Below, in pieces: positions 1-10,988 of a stretch of 64,000 nt of DNA; the stretch's first letter is position 1; each line of letters opens with the position of its first letter. Made by a program: the position numbers and the translations under genes. Below the pieces are notes generated by a model. The model made no database searches, was not told the origin of the DNA, and saw only the letters and a program-made list of their open reading frames with translations. The stretch is taken from positions 62,001-126,000 of the forward strand of contig MCFE01000023.1 in NCBI GenBank assembly GCA_002104905.1, in the 5' to 3' direction. Origin of the DNA: Basidiobolus meristosporus CBS 931.73. Lineage: Eukaryota; Basidiobolomycota; Basidiobolomycetes; Basidiobolales; Basidiobolaceae.

Positions 1-306
1 CGCATTTTTGTGACATGTTACAAGCCACAAGAGCTAGATTCAGAGTGCCATGGGTATTGTGTACCAGATGCATGTCTTCAGTCCTTTTGTGTTCTTACAT
101 CCTGCACAACATTGACCTAAAAAAAAAGGTCAAAAAATGGGTTTTCTCCACCACAATGGGTGAAATACAGGGGCTACATTGCAAGAAGATGCAGAGTTAT
201 GCTTCACACTCTGTGACCAAGTATAGGTTCACTTGGCCTCCTGAGCACACTGTGGCATTATTTGGCACTCATGGCTCAGTATGGGACCCTCCAACTCAAC
301 AAGTCT
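1..306. mobile_element. Right half of a palindromic Harbinger-type MITE
   Basis: Matches the right arm of the complete MITE at 16274-17006 (about 16702-17006), ending ...CAACAAGTCT, and is followed by ATT (307-309), the target-site duplication used by this family. The left arm lies beyond the window start. Confidence 0.8.
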
Positions 307-339
307 ATTCTCTGCAAGACTTGACAAATTTTTGACAGT

Positions 340-1560
340 CAGCTATGATATTTGACTAGCAATATCCATCAGAATGTAGCTTCTTTATGAGCATGTCAGC
401 TCCAAAGTGACCAAGTAAATGAGTCCTCTGTATCAATGTTTTCCTTTCATCAGCAGGTGGGAGTCTCCAAGTTGCTGAATCTAGTCAAGGAATTATTTCC
501 AAAGATGTAGTGAGCTTGCAGATTATGTCAGTAATCACATGTCCCTCCTAAAGTAAAGTTGGAAAAACTCTTGAAAGGTGGTCAGGCAGGATGTTGAGAA
601 TTCTTGTGTGGTGAGTAACTGTATATTCATAATCAAGTAGAGTATCAAGCCAGTTAGTAAGCATTAGAGGCAGAGTCTTTTGAGTGTGACATAAATAAGG
701 GCTTGGTTGTCAGTATACAAGGTAAAAGTGTTACCTTATAAATACAGATGAAGCTTCTTTAAGGCAAAGACTATGGCCAGTAGCTCCTTTTTGGCAGCAG
801 GGTAGCTTTTCTCAGCAACTTGTACAGATCTAGCCTAGAAAGAGATCCAGTGAGGCAAATTTTGGTTGTCATCAAGATAGAGGACTGCTCCTAACCCAAC
901 AATTGATGTTTCTGTGGCAACAACCAAGGGCTTGGTAAAGTCTGGGTGGGATAAGGTGGGTGCTTGCAGAAACAGTTTGCAGAGTGACTCAAAGGCATGG
1001 TCAGGAGTCTTGTCCCAGGCTGAAGGGAGATCAGGGCTATTGTATAATGCATTCAAAGAGGCACTAAATGAGAGCATGAGTGGGATGTGCTCCATGAGAT
1101 ATTTGAATAATCCAAGATAATGTTGAAGTTGCTTAGTACTAGTGGGCTATGGCCATTCTGAAATGTTGACCAGTTTGGAAGGGTCCAGTTGGTGGAAAGC
1201 TGGTATGACTCTAAATCCAAGTAGACTGATTTTGAGGTGAACAAAACTGCACTTTTCAGCATTGAGAATCAGTCCAGCAGCTGTCAGTCAGTTGATACAT
1301 CTGTGACATAAGTTGCCTGTTCATCACATTTTATCAAAAATGGTAATAAAGCCACAAGCTTGTCAACAAAGAACTATTAAGCTACAATCCCCAACTTAGT
1401 TGGCATCTTAACAAAAGTAAGTGCTGGGCTCAGCATCCATTGAGATGACAATGTACTAAAGCTTCTAAAGTCAAAACAACTGTAAACTCCACCAGCAGGG
1501 ACTAGAAAAGAATGTAGCTATGGTCAATAGTTACAAAGGCAGAAAAGTATCTCTGCCTGT
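340..1560 (-). pseudogene. Ty3/gypsy polymerase remnant (RT end, RNase H, integrase start)
   Basis: Read on minus with several stops and shifts: RT connection (KCSF..LKISLLGF, then a WP.P.STKQLQHYLGLF segment around 1120-1262), RNase H with FTKPLVVATETSIVGLGAVLY (the first catalytic Asp, normally in DAS, reads as ETS) near 900 and LYTDNQALIY near 715, and the RNase H end NWLDTLLDYEYTVTHHT. An integrase zinc-finger start with THLLGH lies near 400. No LTR frames it directly; it is a truncated old copy. Confidence 0.8.
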
Positions 1561-1629
1561 ACAAGATCAAATATGGGAAAGAATCATATGTAAAAAAAGA
1601 TACCTACTCTGAGTATTCCTCACAAGTAG

Positions 1630-2016
1630 TGCCTCTAAGGTCAGTTGGCTGTCAGGACAGTTTCCAGGGAGTGTCCTGTGGTCTGGGATTGGATGCTCAG
1701 GTAGCAGCAGGTAGCAGTGATCACACTAATCAGCAAGTTGGTACATTGATAAGAGGGATGATGATTTATTGTTGTGGGATTGCCCCCCTTATATACTTTT
1801 CTCACTGGCAAAGCTATTACTAATCATGGTCCTTCAGATGGTTCCAGTGATTAAATAGAAATCTTAATGGTATCAGAATGAGTTGAGAATGTTCTAAGTA
1901 GGTACTGGAAGGTTCTAAGAGGCACAGTATGCCCAACCAATCAGCAATCAGTATTTTGAAACCTGTGTAACATAGGGATACAATTCATGATATGGTAGGT
2001 AGGGATGGGGACACAG
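1630..2016 (-). repeat. Inverted fragment of the ~800-bp LTR family
   Basis: The stretch from about 1740 to 1990 (GGATGATG..., then a segment with GGAAGGTTCTAAGAGGCACAG) is recognisable as the reverse complement of 2340-2540 in the adjacent LTR copy. It forms an imperfect inverted repeat with it. The 1630-1740 part is not otherwise identified. Confidence 0.5.
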
Positions 2017-2818
2017 TGCAGTAGGATAAACATATCTCCCACAGACAGGTTTATCTTTATAGCTATTATGATGTACCTATCCTTATTTTATCTTATCTAT
2101 ATTATCCCATTCTTCTTTTGCCCATATAATTAGTATTATCCCTATATGATATTTACCCTGATTAGTTATTAGCGTTAGTTATCCCAGATGTTATTCAGCT
2201 TTGTGATCTATATATCTATCTGCATTAGGCAAGTACCCGCACCAGTCCTGTGACACACAACCTAAGTCTGTGTCACCATTGCTACCATTTGAATACCATA
2301 TATGGTGTCTCTATGTTGCACAGGTTTTGGACTACTGATCCTTGATTGATTGGATGTGCTGTGCCTTTTAGAACCTTCCAGAACATTCTTGGTATATTTT
2401 TAGCTCATAGTGATGTCATCAAGAATTCCACTGATGCCTGGAATCTTCTAGAACCTTGTCATTAGTAATCAATTGCCAGTCAGGAGAATTATTATGGGAA
2501 GGCAATCTCACATCAATAGATCATCCCTTCTATCAGTAACACTTCTTCCATATTGATCAACAGTTGATCACTGCACCTGCCTTCAACAGTACATCTCAGA
2601 CCTACCATCAAGGAACATTTCAGAGTAGTGCACAAGACACACAGAGGCCTTTGGACACACTTGGAGCACCTAGGAAGCTAGAGAAGCAGGAGCTTTTACC
2701 ATAGTGACATATTGCCAAAGACACCAGCAGTTTAGACCCAGAGGTTATTGCACCCATCAGACACCTCACACATCTTGAGTTGTGTAGCTTCTCCTAGGGG
2801 TACCTCTGCACCACCACA
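2017..2818 (+). repeat. LTR copy A of an old gypsy-like family
   Basis: About 800 bp, similar over its whole length to 6067-6894: shared CTCCCACA near the start, GTCCTGTGACACACAACC-like middle, TCATCCCTTCTATCAGTAACA, and CAGACACCTCACAC near the end. It starts TGCAGTAGG and ends CCACCACA. No internal domain of the same element is attached on its right, so it is a solo or truncated LTR. Confidence 0.65.
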
Positions 2819-3104
2819 ACAGTTTGGTCATGTGTTACAGGTACTAGCACAGATACCTGCCTAATATGGAAGCACTTACATCAAGAAATCTCACATAAAG
2901 TGAGGGATAACTTATGCAATAAGGTGAGCAGGTGTGATAGTCAGCCAGCTTGTGGGATAGGACTGATCAAGTAAGACATATGGGATAAAACTAATGTAAG
3001 GGTAGTAGAAAATAGGGAAGTAGAAAATATGGGAATGAGCACATCTGTCAGTGGGTGTCATTGTGACCCCACTACACCACCATAAGATTGTCTAGATGGG
3101 CATT
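2819..3104. other. Unassigned repeat-block DNA
   Basis: No coding frame, LTR or transposon end recognised. AT-rich and CpG-poor like its neighbours. Confidence 0.4.
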
Positions 3105-3201
3105 AATTCCAAGCTGCAGGTGTTATAATAGTATCCTGATGGGATCTCAATGGCTGACCTTGATAGGATCCACCTGCAGGACCAAACTATTATTCATAGG
3201 G
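3105..3201 (+). mobile_element. Terminal fragment of the CCCTATG transposon family
   Basis: Subterminal block TTCCAAGCTGCAGG...GGATCCACCTGCAGGACC followed by the end ACTATTATTCATAGGG, the reverse complement of CCCTATGAATAATAGT. The same ~100-bp block lies at 4443, 4723, 39738 and 53010. Confidence 0.7.
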
Positions 3202-3434
3202 TGTACAGTTTGATATCAACATCTAAATTGCTGCTCTACATGGAGCAAAAAAAGATTCTTTAATGTTTGGAAGAAGATTCAACCACTTTGGAGACTATCA
3301 GAGTAGAGTTGGACAATTTGAAGACAGACAAGCTAAAGAACCAACTTCAGTACCTTGCCAATACAGTATACATCTGCTATCAGTGCCAAAATCAAAGTCT
3401 CCAAACAAAAGATGATTACAATATATAACTCAAA
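3202..3434. other. Unassigned repeat-block DNA
   Basis: Contains no frame or motif I recognise. Confidence 0.35.
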
Positions 3435-3715
3435 ATACAGGAACAGCAGTTTTAAATGTATAAGAAGTATTTATATTTACCATGGTCTTGGCATGGCAAA
3501 TGCATAATATAGATTTAGGAAGGTCCAAGAACATGTGTGCAAAGCTTGGGGCTTCTTCAACAACTTATCCAATCTTCATGCACTGGGGATCTGATATCTT
3601 GGGAAAATATTCTAAGTATCCAACAAGTAAATTGGTCAGTATTCTCTAGGGATAGTAGGTAATGACCTAAGTGACTAAGTTAGGTGAATATATAGGTGGA
3701 GTTACAAACTTTTGC
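3435..3715 (-). repeat. Copia family 2 LTR fragment
   Basis: Matches the distal part of the family-2 LTR (compare 44660-44940): GGAAGGTCC.AAGAACATGTG, AATATTCTAAGTA, GGTCAGTATTCTC and TGACTAAGTTAGGTGAATAT in the same order. The first ~70 bp and the terminal CAACA are degraded. Confidence 0.7.
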
Positions 3716-4254
3716 CACAAAGCTGGCTGAGCTTGTTCCACAAACCATTGTATTTCATGATCTTTCTCTCTTACTCAATTCTCATAACTGGCCATACTGA
3801 TTATGTATATGACGGCCTGCTTTTCAGAGTATTAATATAACACATTTCTTGGGATTGCAAGATGTTTACATGAAGGCACTATGCAACGGCAGGTTTAGTG
3901 TTTCTTGCATCACAACCTGGAGTAGCCCACTGAGCCTTAGGTAATATGGATCACTTGATATCACTTTAGACTTAGTAGCTGAATGTTCTAAGGTTTTGTG
4001 TAGTTAACAGATCACATGCACAAGCTTAGGCTGAACAGATTTCCTACAGGTATAACCAATATATGGTGAAGCAATTTATTCTGTCATCAGTGCAATCCCT
4101 TGCAAAGCAGGTCCTAATGATAAACATTGATATCAGTATGCTATATACAAGAGTAAACTGTAGGCCATATGCCTGGCTGGATAGCCACAATGTGCATATA
4201 ACAGCTTGATAGCATTAGTTAATATATTAGCAATGATGCATGATATTAAGTCAG
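3716..4254. other. Unassigned repeat-block DNA
   Basis: About 540 bp without an open frame or a recognised repeat. Confidence 0.35.
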
Positions 4255-4442
4255 GTTACATCTACTTTAGAAAGCTTTGGAAATACTGAATGTGGTAGGA
4301 GAAATTGTATATCACATGGTTTTACCAAATCATTTATTCAAAATACAAGTAAATTCATACCTTTACACAATCAAGGCTGTGGAAGTATATAGAAGTGTTT
4401 AAGTAGTCTGCAAGAGTATGTGTGCAAAGCTTGGGACTCACT
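4255..4442 (-). repeat. Degraded family-2-like LTR fragment
   Basis: Keeps the order GGAAATACTGAATGTGG, ...CATTTATT, ...GTGTGCAAAGCTTGGG seen at the start and middle of family-2 LTRs, but with many changes. Confidence 0.4.
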
Positions 4443-4722
4443 GCCTATGAAAAGCAATTTGGTCCTGTAGGAGGAGCCAATGCAGGTCAGCTGTCAGAAT
4501 CCTGCAATGAGGCCATTAAAAGGCCTGCTGCTTGAAATTTTTGACCCATTTACAATCTTAAAGTGGAATTTTTACTATGTTTTACTGATTTGGCTATCAG
4601 ATCTGGTAAGAAGCTTGACTGTGCTTTGACAGTCTTCCTGCAGAGTTTGCATGGCATTGAGGCAGTGCAAGTTTGACCTACATTTTTTTGGGGCAGCCCT
4701 TACTGGCCACCAAATACTCTAA
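4443..4722 (-). mobile_element. Second terminus of the CCCTATG family
   Basis: Begins GCCTATGAAAAGCAATTTGG and continues with the shared subterminal block (GGTCAGCTGTCAGAATCC...CTGCTTG). It lies directly outside the next terminus at 4723, so two ends are stacked in the same orientation. Confidence 0.6.
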
Positions 4723-6066
4723 CCCTATGAAAAATAATTTGGTTCCACAGGTGGATCTGATCCAGATCAGCTGTCAGGATCCCACTTAGAGACCATCATA
4801 ATACCAGCAGCTTGGAATTAGCAACCCCCTCCACAAAAGTTGCATGGTATTGTTGCGGTTTTTTAGTGCTCTGCAGCTATTTCAAGTGGATCTAACCAGC
4901 CAGGCCATCCAATTGTCTTATATGGCAAGGAACTTGACGGTATTTTAATGGCCTCACAGCAAGACTCTGATGGCATTATATTGGCAGTATGATGGCCTAC
5001 AGCTGGTTCTGTATATTGCTACCATACCAATTTACTAAATGGTATTTCCTTTATCTACCTCCCCTTTTGCAATCATGTATTCCACTGTAGAATCACCCCT
5101 CTTTATTTGCTTACCCACAACTACCTTGGGTATTCCACATATAGTTCAAATAAAAAAAAAACTATGGCTTCCTGCTCACTAACCTCTACAAGTGCACACA
5201 CCTGCTGCAATTGATATACTTCTATCACCTCAACTTTACCACTTTTTAGTGTGATACTTCCAAGGTTGCCATATACCTTGTACTGCTGCTAACATATACA
5301 TCTTGCAAACATATGCTTGGTTGTTGCCACTTCTGCTATGAATACCTCCTGAATATCCTCAAAGAACTTCTAGTATTTAGCCAATATATTCCCTCTCCCT
5401 GCTGGATTCTAGTCCCCCTTATAGAAGCACTCTGGCTCTTGTTTGTGTGAGTTTCATATCAAATGGGGTAAAAGTTAGCTTGCAACCATGAGAAATCTGG
5501 CATACCTTGGTAGAGTTTTCCAAATTAAAATTAGTTGCTTGTTGCACCCAACCCAACTTTGCATCACTTAACAGATTACCCATGCATTGGGGTTGCTTAG
5601 CTTCTTAATGCCATAGGCATAGGTGTCTCCATGAGTATATTTGTCCTCAGTATCTTCCAACTCTTCCTGGCTGTCCTCCATGTGCCAACTCATCACATCC
5701 ATGACAGACTTTAAGGTCACATTCTTGATGAGATTGGGATATGGTAGTACCTGCAACTTGACTTGTCTTCCTATCTCCCAACTCAACTACTCCATACAAA
5801 ACTCTTGAAAGGTGAAGCAAGGCCCAATAATCTTCATGCACTGTTCAAGATGGAGTAGAGAATGGATACATTAGCGCAGAGATCTACACATTCAGCTTTA
5901 TGTTTGTAGTATAGCTGCTCAAATCCAATCACAAATTCCTTGCACAACAGCTGTAGATGTGTCTAGTTGGCATGGGCAATCCACTACAGGATAAATATTC
6001 CTACAATGTCCACATATGATTCTCAATGCTTTCAATATACTCTTGATAGGAATGGCTTCAGAATGC
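4723..6066 (-). mobile_element. CCCTATG transposon: left end and 3' part of transposase gene
   Basis: Starts with the terminus CCCTATGAAAAATAATTTGG and subterminal block. Further in, on minus, is the decayed C-terminal part of a Tnp2/KDZ-like transposase: a segment ending in VTLKSVMDVMSWHMEDSQ (near 5690) and, downstream, a segment with EVATTKHMFARCICQQQYKV (near 5300). A better-preserved copy of the same region at 41334-41762 shows HSLLHL..CVENFGP...EFPMEQ, the C-terminal signature of these transposases. The gene is cut at 6066 by an LTR beginning TGTGGTAGGG. Stops and shifts throughout; not functional. Superfamily assignment rests on remembered motif patterns. Confidence 0.65.
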
Positions 6067-6894
6067 TGTGGTAGGGTAGAAGTACCTCCCACAAACAAGA
6101 TTAGCTATATGATTATTATCCTAATTTTTGGCTATACCATCAGTGTCAGTATTATCCAATTATTACAGTCATTCCTTATATTATTAGTGCTATCCCAATC
6201 CTTGATTCATATTGATTAGTTCATACACATTAATTATCTCCTTTACTGGTCATCCTTATGACTAGAAGCAAGCACTAGATTAGGAAGGTCCCACACCAGT
6301 GACTGTTACACAGCCTAAGCTGCCATGTAGCCTCTCATACCTATTGGATACTATATTAGGTAGTCCCTTGTTGCACAGTTTCACATGTTTTTACACAAAT
6401 TCCCTTTTTAGTTGTTCTTTATTAGATCATTCTACTGGATCACAGGACCCAGTCTGATGCTTGGTATACATCATGCATATGTCATTTGGAAGATTCCAGT
6501 TGTCAGTGGAATTTGCTAGAACATTCTGACTACTCAGATTCTCCTGTGAGAAAAGTATTTGAAGGAGACCAAACTCCTGTAATAAACATCATCCCTTCTG
6601 TCAGTAACATTCTTTATTGACTAGCAGTTGATCACTGCATCTACTTCCACCAGTTACACCTCAGACCTGCCATCAGGGAGCTTTTCAGGGTATTGCATAG
6701 GAGCAAATAGAGGCCTTTGGAGACACTCAGAGCATCTAGGAAGCCAAAGAAGCAGGAGCTTTTATTTTAAGTGAGTTAATGATACAGTGACCAAGAAACC
6801 AGCAGTTTAGACCCTGAGGTTATTTCACCCATCAGACACCTCACACTCCTTGAGTTGTGTAGATCTTCCCCAGAAGCACTACTACACTACCACA
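6067..6894 (+). repeat. LTR copy B of the gypsy-like family (5' LTR)
   Basis: 828 bp, starts TGTGGTAGGG exactly where the transposase copy is interrupted (paralogous uninterrupted sequence at about 41710) and ends CTACCACA. Similar to 2017-2818. Followed by a primer-binding-like sequence and a Gag remnant on the same strand. Confidence 0.65.
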
Positions 6895-6916
6895 TATTTG
6901 ACACCTACTATGGGGG
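6895..6916 (+). promoter_or_regulatory. Candidate primer-binding site
   Basis: TATTTGACACCTACTATGGG directly after the LTR is in the right place and resembles the TTTGGCRCC-type sites of many gypsy elements, with changes. The tRNA is not identified. Confidence 0.4.
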
Positions 6917-6974
6917 GTTTGACTGAACTGCTCAAGAAGACAGAGAAATTCTAAAGACTACCAAAGATATAAGA

Positions 6975-7785
6975 ACACACTACTAGCATGGATCTACCAC
7001 TACCAGAATTGCCAGGAACCCCTTTTCTTGATAGAACTTAAGTCAAAGCCTTTATAAAGCGATGGGAACTTTTCAGCAAATCCTACAAGATTCCAGAAGC
7101 CAACATGGCTGAAGAGATTCACTATATAGTACAGATGAGATTACGCTCTTGATGTATGACAGAGATGACCCACTATGTAACTGGAGCCTATTGATGACAT
7201 ACCTGCTTACTACATATGGAGGAACCACACCAGCAATTACCCTTTAGGAGTTGAAGCAGTTTGCAAGCACCAAGTATAACACTATGTCTCTGAACAACTT
7301 TATAAGTGGACTAGAGCACCTTGGTGAGCCATTGAAAGCAGAAGAAATAATCACCAACCTGACTCTTACAGCCTATCTTCTCAGTGCATTACCGACTGAA
7401 TTGACTTACATAATTGATAATGACCCTGCAGTAAAGCCTTTGACCACCCTACTGGCTTTTGATACCGTCAAGACAATCTTGTTAACACCTAAGGATATGT
7501 CTCCAGTTATGAGACTACTAATGCCCAATGCTTGTAAGGAGACCACTCACCAATTGGCACATACCACTCAGAAGGAAAGTCAGCTTCAAGAGTTGACCCT
7601 GCAACTGGAAAGATTGACTTTGCTCCTCAGCACCATTATTTCAAAGAAGGAAAAACCAGAAAAAGATTTGAAATATTGATGCATATGATGTAATTCTCTT
7701 GAACATTTCAAAAGAAAGTGTCAAGAATTGCAAGCACTATTGGCTGCAGGAGAAGTCTCCTATAATTCTCAAGGTTATCTAGTCA
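6975..7785 (+). pseudogene. Gag remnant of the gypsy-like element
   Basis: A broken frame starts MDLPLPELPGTPFLDRT near 6989. A 142-codon open stretch follows (7251-7679), then a CX2CX4HX4C zinc knuckle (7680-7721) that carries a TGA inside the first loop, then EL.ALLAAGEVSYNSQG, a tail typical of fungal Gag proteins. No protease or polymerase follows. At about 7786 the sequence passes into the opposite-strand transposase remnant. Confidence 0.65.
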
Positions 7786-7786
7786 A

Positions 7787-8870
7787 CAGACTTGGTGTTT
7801 TTTGTGATGGGAGGCATATTCAGACTGATGAAAATCAGTGGCCAGCAGGATTTGCTGGTACAGTACTTGTATGATGTGAATCCATCAAGTGCTAAAGCCA
7901 AGGCATTGTCATACACACCTTCAAAGTAGCCCTTGCTTCTTAGCTGTTTGTAATATTTACCATCAAGTGTATTGGATATGTTTTTGCTTGACTGATACTG
8001 AGTGCAGTACTGTATAGCTTTGTAATATTTGTTGGACTGTATCAGCTTCCTCAGTTAGGGTATGACTGGAATAAATGCAGAGTGTGAACAATGCTCTCCC
8101 TCAAAGCTGGTGGATTCCTGACAATTTGAACACGTTGCAATGGTAGCATTTTTGGATGTGAATGCCATGCCACTGTCAACACATGCTGGAATCAGGACAA
8201 TCTCTGGATCATATGCTGCCAGCCACATGATGGTTGTCCACTTGTACCATGTACCTGGTAAGTTGCATCCCAGAATGATTTTGGTAAGAAGTAGTAATAA
8301 CTCCTCAAAGCCCCCATTACTGATATTAGTGGAAACACATCACTACTCTAGCCATAACATGACATTATTCACCAGTAGATGGATTACTGGGCTCACTTGG
8401 CTCCATAAAATATCCTTGTCATTTGTTTCAACAGGAGGTGTCTCATTACATATAGGGATTTGACCAGACTCATATATGTTATTGTTGTTAGGAGAGATAG
8501 GCTCAAGATCCATCAGTGAACCTTCTTTATCAGAGCTATTACTCTGAGTGCCATATTGAGAAGGCTGAGGTGAGCCTAAAGGTGTCAAAAACTCACTTGA
8601 CTCAGTTTGCGCAAGGTGACAACAACAGCCAGGTGCTGATATAGAAGTATTGACTGGCCAGCAAGATGATGTTGGTACAGTAGTGACCAATGAATGGTCA
8701 AATATGACTTGTGTGGCAAAAGGCTAGCTATGATCCTTGTAATACTCCCTATGCTGTCTGCATGCTTCATGGCTGAGCAGCTTGGTACAATAGCCACATG
8801 GTCTTTTTTCTCCTCTCTTATGGCATTGGGTCAAAGTAGTCTTGTCTATGGGGCAAATGGTTTGACCTTC
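7787..8870 (-). pseudogene. N-terminal half of a Tnp2/KDZ-like transposase
   Basis: On minus, from 8870 downwards: a possible zinc motif CGYCTKLLSHEACRQH, an acidic/Ser-rich linker (a 115-codon open stretch, 8343-8690), then EHCSHSAFIPVIP, then LDGKYYKQLRSKGYF followed by ALALALDGF and CWPLIFISLNMPP. The order DG..Y..L...F...ALxLxxDG...WPL...LNxPP is the family hallmark, placed in front of the catalytic core. Stops and shifts break it. It lies on the same strand and in the right order relative to the C-terminal piece at 4723-6066, so the two may be halves of one copy split by the gypsy-like insertion plus a deletion of the core. Confidence 0.7.
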
Positions 8871-9111
8871 AACAACGTAATGCTATTATATTACTTTTTG
8901 GTCAATGCTCATGTGAACTTAAGACTGTCTTATATTTGAGACGCTGAACCTACATGATTGCAAGATTCAATGATGACCCACCATAGTAAGTATAATAAAT
9001 AAAGTTGTGGCACTACTTACACACATATATGTAGCACTATTTCCCCTTTGGTTTGACTCACTTCCACATATTTGCTGCAAAAATAAAGCAAAGTTGCCTG
9101 GTTCCTAACCA
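8871..9111. promoter_or_regulatory. Divergent region between transposase and module gene
   Basis: About 240 bp separating the start of the minus-strand transposase remnant from the plus-strand module gene. A shared promoter is likely by position only. No clear TATA box chosen. Confidence 0.35.
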
Positions 9112-10606
9112 AACCCCACCACTGACAGCGACAGAAGAACAGTTGGACAACAGCTTGCTTTGACATTCAGTGCAACAAGTGGTGTTACATCTAAAAAAGG
9201 CCCTGTGGACAGCATGCCCATTGAAGGTAATAATGCAGACTTCTCAGGCTTGCAGTCAGTTAGGTAACTGAGAACCTCTGCAGAGCCACAATTTGACTGT
9301 TACACTCAGGCAGATGAGAATGTAGCAAATGCAATACAATCAGTTGCGGACCATTTAGTGGCCATCATAACATCACCACCACCCATATTAGCAAGTATGT
9401 TGTCAGCTCATACCAAGGCATTAATGAAGCAATTAGTTGCAGTGGCTGACAGGATAGATGCAATGGCCCAGAGAAAGCAGGATATAGTTGAGAAACAGGA
9501 TGAGCAGATAACATATGTAGAGCAATCTGTATTCCAGGTAGAGAAGGCATTATCTTTGCAGCAAAGAGGGAGCTCAAGTAGTTCATTGTCACAGCCAAGA
9601 ATTGAGCCATTTCCCAATGTAACAGAAGAGGAACACCATACAGTCTTTGAAGCACAACAACAGTGCCCAAAGATAAAGCCCACAGAAGAACCTGTTACAG
9701 TGTGGGAGGGATACCATGTGGTGCTTATACCAAAGCCTATGAATCAAACAAATTGAAGAATTTTGAAGCTGTTGAGTTCAATAATGAAGAGTGGGCTAAT
9801 ATACAAGAGTCTGTCAGAAGTCTACTGCGCCATCACTTTAAGGCCAGCATACTATGGGACCATCAGGAACTCAAGGCCAAGCAGAATGCACTAGACTTGT
9901 TCCATGAGTATTATCTTGGATTCAAATGGCAAACAGATTTGTGCCAGCATTGGTATGCTAAGAAAGTATTCCAAGAATAGCAGACACTATCAAATGCAGA
10001 AGAACAATGGTGCCATGGCTAAAAACCAGTGGCTTCCTCAAGACCCTGTTACAAGCAGGGCCAAAAGCTCCAGACAAGTGTCAAAGAGATGTCAGGCAGC
10101 TGGAAGAGTGTCAATTAGGGACAAGCAGGCAGACATATATGAACCAGCACAACATCTATCAAGGAAAAAGAGTAGTACCACTCATGAAGCACTCAGTCAA
10201 AGTAGCAGCAAAGGACCTGGCAGTGATAAAGGAAAAGGTGAAGGGAAAATGTGTACCTAAGCTTGAGATGGGGATACATGCAAAAAAAACTGCAGTTCTT
10301 GCCAATTAACACCATAAGCCTGGAACTGACTGAATCCTATCATAGCCAAGAAGGATCATCAATAAGAAAACAGCTGTTTTTACAAGAGTTGGAAGCGCAG
10401 CCAGTTGAGTTACACTCCAGCAAGGTAGATAAGTTTACCAAAAAGGCTATTTGTCTACCACAGCTTTCATATCCTCTATTGTTGACAGAGTGGAGATCCC
10501 ACTGACAAACAAGGCTACAATGTCAAGAGCTTGAAAGACTATCACAGTGCCTTCAGTGGAATTTTGGAGCATTATTAGTCACACCAAGGGGTTGCAGCAA
10601 TACTTC
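9112..10606 (+). pseudogene. Transposon-borne module gene, copy 1, 5' part
   Basis: Protein of unknown function. The frame is open from 9112 (one TAA at 9265) to 9754. It has an Ala/Gln-rich, probably coiled-coil stretch around VADRIDAMAQRKQDIVEKQ, a Ser-rich linker, then, after a shift, FNNEEWANIQESVRSLLRHH and a HEYYLGFKW segment. Next comes one copy of the 69-residue module (WLPQDPVTSRAKSS...KDLSRKK...SSKGPGSD type, about 10019-10225) and a third segment (VELHSSKVDKFTKKAICLPQ). The gene is interrupted at 10606 by the copia-1 element and resumes at 15269. The intact paralogue is at 38328-40624. Several frameshifts and stops; not functional here. Confidence 0.6.
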
Positions 10607-10975
10607 TGTTGCAATTTAAGAAGTGATTTGGATATAAGGAACTTATCAAGAAATAGTGATAATAGTTGAACTGTTGTTTATTCATAAAGAAGCTCAGTAT
10701 TTATACCTCTGTAGAAGTAATACAGCTGCAACACTAAGAAGGGTGGGTTTCTCAATATTCAGGAGCATTCTGTAACAGCTTCAAGGTTAGTACATAATGT
10801 TTGGTAATAGTGCTAATTTGATCCTGACTATAGGGAATAATCATAAGATCATATATCTGGAAGAAAATGGCAAAGTTAAGGCAGTAAATGAGTCCTACAG
10901 TGACTAAGACTAGTCTAGAATTGTTAAGTAAAATTTTAGCTGCTGAATGATACAATATAGTCCAATATTTCAACA
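10607..10975 (-). repeat. 3' LTR of copia-1 copy A
   Basis: TGTTG...CAACA ends. Preceded (minus sense) by the polypurine tract at 10976-10988. Confidence 0.9.
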
Positions 10976-10988
10976 CTCCCCCTCAACT
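10976..10988 (-). promoter_or_regulatory. Polypurine tract of copia-1
   Basis: AGTTGAGGGGGAG on minus, directly next to the 3' LTR. This is the plus-strand primer site. Confidence 0.8.

Noticed and set aside
6016-6219. Hydrophobic 67-codon frame resembling a membrane protein
   Set aside because: Spans the junction between transposase remnant and LTR; AT-rich sequence gives Ile/Leu runs by chance.
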